From the NCBI GenBank assembly GCA_013397935.1, contig VZRN01006386.1, positions 2,389,655 to 2,453,654 of the forward strand: a DNA stretch of 64,000 nt, given 5' to 3'. Under the pieces are notes generated by a model that did not search any database, had not been told where the DNA came from, and was given only the letters and a program-made list of their open reading frames with translations. A program made the translations under genes and the position numbers. This DNA comes from Dasyornis broadbenti. Lineage: Eukaryota > Chordata > Aves > Passeriformes > Dasyornithidae. Position 1 is the first letter of the stretch, and every line of letters begins with the position of its first letter. This document shows, in pieces, positions 63,000 to 64,000 of this stretch.

Positions 63000-63580
63000 A
63001 CCATGAAGGATGCTTCGAATCCCCAGACCACTGGAATTTCCCATCTGAAGCCACGGCCCGGGCATGGCTCAATCCCTGTGCGTCTCTGTTCCCTCACTGC
63101 AGACCTGCAAGGCTGGCACGGAGCAGTCAGGGGCCAAGCCAGGATGCGGGGCTGCCCCCACCGTGGCTGCAGGGCTGTGGAGGAGGAGATGCTGCTGCTG
63201 CCTTGTGGGAGGCCCAGGGCTCGGGAGGCAGCTCCTGGGTCTGGGGCCCCTCCGAGGGGATGCTTGCTCTGCTTGGAGGAAAGTGCGGCTTTCACTGCCT
63301 CCCTCGCCGATTCCCCTCCTTCTCTCCTTCGCATTTTTCCCCCTTCCGTGCCTGCTTCTCACAGCTGCTGCCTTGGGGACCCAGCCTCGGTGAGGGAGGA
63401 GGCCGCCTTCCCCTACAAGGCTCAAGGGCAAGGGCAGCTGCCTCTGCAGGATGGAGAGGAGCAGCACCGGGATGAGCACACCTATCCTTGGAGGCGAAGC
63501 TCAACTCTCTGGTTTGGGGCTGATGTGGCTTGTGGGGCACTGCTGTGAATGGGGAGGTGTAGGGAAAGGGGAGTGCCCCG
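63000..63580. promoter_or_regulatory. GC- and CpG-richer segment
   Basis: This segment has clearly more G, C and CpG than the rest of the window, about 18 CpG in 500 bases by eye. As expected for GC-rich DNA poor in stop codons, it opens long frames in several frames on both strands (for example 63003-63548 plus and 63069-63479 minus). None has a recognisable domain. It may be the edge of a promoter region that continues beyond the window, or just a GC-rich patch. Confidence 0.3.
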
Positions 63581-64000
63581 TTTGTGTGCCTCTCCTCTAA
63601 AAGAGATTTTAAAAATGGTTAACAAGGGAGGTTTTTCCTAAGTTGTCCTTAGAGCAGTCCTTCATTGTGCATGCACACACACGTACCCATAGAGGCTTTT
63701 CTTACAGCCATCATAGCTGGCCGAAAATTGTCCCAGGGAGCTCGCAGAGACACGTACATCCATGCACTCACCTCTCATGCACTCACCCCAAAGTGAATGA
63801 CAGCCATCCATCCTGCTGTCACCTGCACTACCACAGATCCTCTTTGCTTCCCCGAACTCGTGTGCACCAAATTGGACCCAAACTGCTTAGAGATGAGCCC
63901 CTTGTGCCCAAAGAAATGCTACGAAACGAGGCAGCAAGAGCAACTAGAAGCTCTTTTTCAGCTCCCCCCCACCCCCGCCTTTTTTTTTTTTTTTTTTTTT
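63581..64000. other. Non-coding end of window with terminal poly-T
   Basis: Unique sequence ending in a C-rich stretch and 21 T (63980-64000) that runs into the window edge. The T run may continue, and may be the antisense poly-A end of an element lying outside the window. Confidence 0.6.

Noticed and set aside
63003..63548. 181-codon plus-strand open frame
   Set aside because: GC-rich sequence opens several frames on both strands here, and none resembles a known protein.

Overview
This window looks like non-coding nuclear DNA from a bird. The evidence is the repeat content. Two truncated chicken-repeat-1 (CR1) LINE 3' ends lie at 2366-2655 and 18911-19200, and a much older reptile-type CR1 tail lies at 43611-43815. 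There are several decayed MIR/CORE-SINE-like fossils and two old palindromic amniote repeats. I see no Alu, L1 or other mammal-specific repeat, and recognisable interspersed repeats are sparse, as in avian genomes. The 2366-2655 copy keeps an open reading frame across the end of its reverse transcriptase and resembles 3' ends common in Neoaves. The species and chromosome cannot be named from sequence alone.

I find no protein-coding gene, tRNA, rRNA, CRISPR array or other gene I can support. The longest open frames (about 180-230 codons, at 3592-4616, 47131-47736, 60275-60850 and 63003-63548) overlap open frames in other frames or on the other strand. They show no recognisable domain and behave like chance frames in 64 kb. 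The window is therefore best read as a gene desert or the inside of a very large intron.

Layout: 1-9.5 kb holds unique AT-rich DNA, the younger CR1 and a TAAAA microsatellite. A small CpG-rich patch sits at 9.5-9.8 kb. 10-20 kb holds simple repeats, a 43-bp tandem duplication and the older CR1. 20-22 kb has a short AT-rich duplication and the best MIR-like element. 22-35 kb is mostly unique, with polypurine and T/G-rich tracts. 35.7-36.4 kb is a cluster of two fossil palindromic repeats followed by a diverged 177-bp tandem duplication. An assembly gap of 41 N lies inside a poly-A tract at 40.13-40.17 kb. 43.6-44.0 kb pairs the oldest CR1 with a long GA-rich strand-asymmetric tract. 46.8-47.1 kb carries a 21-bp minisatellite and a 50-bp-period duplication. 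48.4-48.95 kb is rich in homeodomain-type TAAT cores. 54.8-58.3 kb holds two antisense MIR-like fossils. 60-61.8 kb is purine-biased and unexplained, and 63.0-63.6 kb is GC- and CpG-richer.

I looked for an undescribed system and do not see a coding one. The most useful leads are the old-repeat cluster at 35.7-36.4 kb, the MIR-like fossils as possible exapted elements, and the TAAT-rich block. All need genome alignment or chromatin data to move beyond inference.
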